NCBI GenBank assembly: GCA_944380185.1
Contig: CALWGV010000026.1
Location: 1-32,572 of the forward strand
DNA from: an uncultured Lachnospiraceae bacterium
GTDB lineage: Bacteria > Bacillota > Clostridia > Lachnospirales > Lachnospiraceae
DNA: 32,572 nt
Direction: 5' to 3'
Part shown: one piece after another, positions 31,872 to 32,572 of the stretch
Position numbering within the stretch: position 1 is the stretch's first letter
Layout of the letters: each line of letters starts with the position of its first letter
The notes under the pieces: generated by a model
The model's database searches: none
Told to the model about the DNA's origin: nothing
The model's input: only the letters and a program-made list of their open reading frames with translations
Position numbers and translations under genes: made by a program

Positions 31872-32572
31872 TCAAATGTCGCGATGCTCCTCGATGAATT
31901 TCTTGTACCAATAATAGCTCTTTTTGGGCGTTCTCCTGCGCGCAGGATCATCGAAATCCACCCGCACTAAGCCGTAGCGCTTTTTATAGCCATTAATCCA
32001 GGAGTAGAGATCCATAGGCGCCCAGACATAGTAGCCCTTTACGTTGACCCCCTCTTCCTTTGCTTTCAGGATATATCCGATAAACTCCTCCAGAAAACGG
32101 ATTCTCTCGTCATCCTCCACATATCCGTTTTCATCGGGTGTTTCATAGCAGCCATGGCCGTTTTCCGTCACGTAGATCGGGATATCGCCGTATCTCTCCT
32201 TGCGCCTCATCAGCGTGCTGTAAGCGCAGGGCGGATATACCTCCCGTCCCCAGCGGTTGAGCGGCACATTCGGATCCCAGTCGCTCTCAAACCAGCCCTT
32301 CACGGTTTTTCCCTCCCGTGGCGAATCGGCGCTGCCGTCGTTGGTCCCCAGATTATTGACCGTGGCCTTGGTCTCCCCGGACTTATAGGGCTTCACCAGG
32401 TTGCGGCAGTAAATATTCTGTCCCAGGAAATCCACCGTATTTTCCCGAATGATGTCAAAATCTCCTTCCTTAATAAATGACAAATCAATGCCGCTTTTCT
32501 TTACCTTGTCGATCAGCTCCTCCTCGAAATAGCCGCGGATCGCCGGATCCAGCACCCAATCGTTGGAGAACA
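31872..32572 (-). CDS. glycoside hydrolase family 1, C-terminal part
   Basis: About 233 codons; the gene runs off the right edge, where the frame continues through FSNDWVLDP. The nucleophile motif is IYVTENGHG, and YYVWAPMDLYSWINGYKKRYGLVRVDF is the typical GH1 C-terminal block, followed by TPKKSYYWYKKFI. It has an NGYKKRYGLV arrangement rather than the phosphate-site pattern of the GH1 enzyme at 6987, so it may act on an unphosphorylated beta-glucoside; the acid/base half is out of view. It may be co-transcribed with MlrC. Confidence 0.92.
   Translation of the reverse strand, partial: FSNDWVLDPAIRGYFEEELIDKVKKSGIDLSFIKEGDFDIIRENTVDFLGQNIYCRNLVKPYKSGETKATVNNLGTNDGSADSPREGKTVKGWFESDWDPNVPLNRWGREVYPPCAYSTLMRRKERYGDIPIYVTENGHGCYETPDENGYVEDDERIRFLEEFIGYILKAKEEGVNVKGYYVWAPMDLYSWINGYKKRYGLVRVDFDDPARRRTPKKSYYWYKKFIEEHRDI

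Noticed and set aside
1-32572. CRISPR arrays, transposases, integrases, tRNA genes
   Set aside because: No regularly spaced repeats, recombinase motifs or cloverleaf sequences were seen on either strand by eye; a covariance-model scan would settle the RNA question.

Overview
The window looks like chromosomal DNA of an anaerobic gut-type Firmicute, most likely a Lachnospiraceae/Clostridia member. The basis is the gene repertoire (HPr, a T-box ahead of a eukaryal-type IleS, a LicR-type PRD regulator with a lactose/cellobiose PTS, DUF3793/DUF2325 with flavodoxin, an SPFH/ribbon-helix-helix pair), strong AGGAGG ribosome sites and TTGACA/TATAAT promoters. The genus cannot be set from the sequence alone. 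Most genes lie on the minus strand. I see no rRNA, tRNA, CRISPR array, IS element or prophage.

Layout. 1-139 is the start of a HAD phosphatase running off the left edge. 323-595 is a stand-alone HPr gene with its own promoter and terminator. 825-6898 (minus) is a T-box(Ile)-ileS-glgP unit. 6987-10438 (minus) is a beta-glucoside operon encoding EIIB, EIIC, EIIA and a GH1 6-phospho-beta-glucosidase. It is read divergently from a LicR-like activator (10680-12632), and a candidate operator sits just upstream of the PTS promoter. 12780-15034 (plus) holds pncB, behind a long foldable leader, and plsC. A bidirectional terminator separates them from a DUF523/TudS gene and a small unknown gene (15180-15896, minus).

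16035-20811 (minus) is an ArsR-type regulator with a long N-terminal extension, followed by two overlapping ABC exporter half-transporters. Three near-identical AT-rich palindromes lie around and upstream of its promoter. 21184-22530 (minus) is a DUF2325-DUF3793-flavodoxin operon whose control region carries two TAGTTAG-N6-CTAACT(A/G) palindromes, suggesting a DtxR-type metal-dependent repressor and an iron-sparing role. 22813-24037 (minus) is a membrane SPFH protein with a tiny ribbon-helix-helix partner. 24150-24890 is a DUF1275 membrane protein with a 10-residue repeat at its C-terminus.

25100-25864 (plus) is a DeoR-type regulator that converges on a minus-strand accessory cluster (25947-32572). 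In transcription order the cluster holds the end of a second GH1 glycosidase, an MlrC/M81 hydrolase, an AbrB-family membrane protein, an M24-fold protein lacking the usual Asp metal ligands, a HAD phosphatase and an isocitrate-lyase/PEP-mutase-superfamily lyase. The last three genes have their own promoter buried in the end of the transporter gene. This uptake-hydrolysis-lyase set is the best candidate in the window for an undescribed catabolic pathway; its substrate cannot be read from the sequence.
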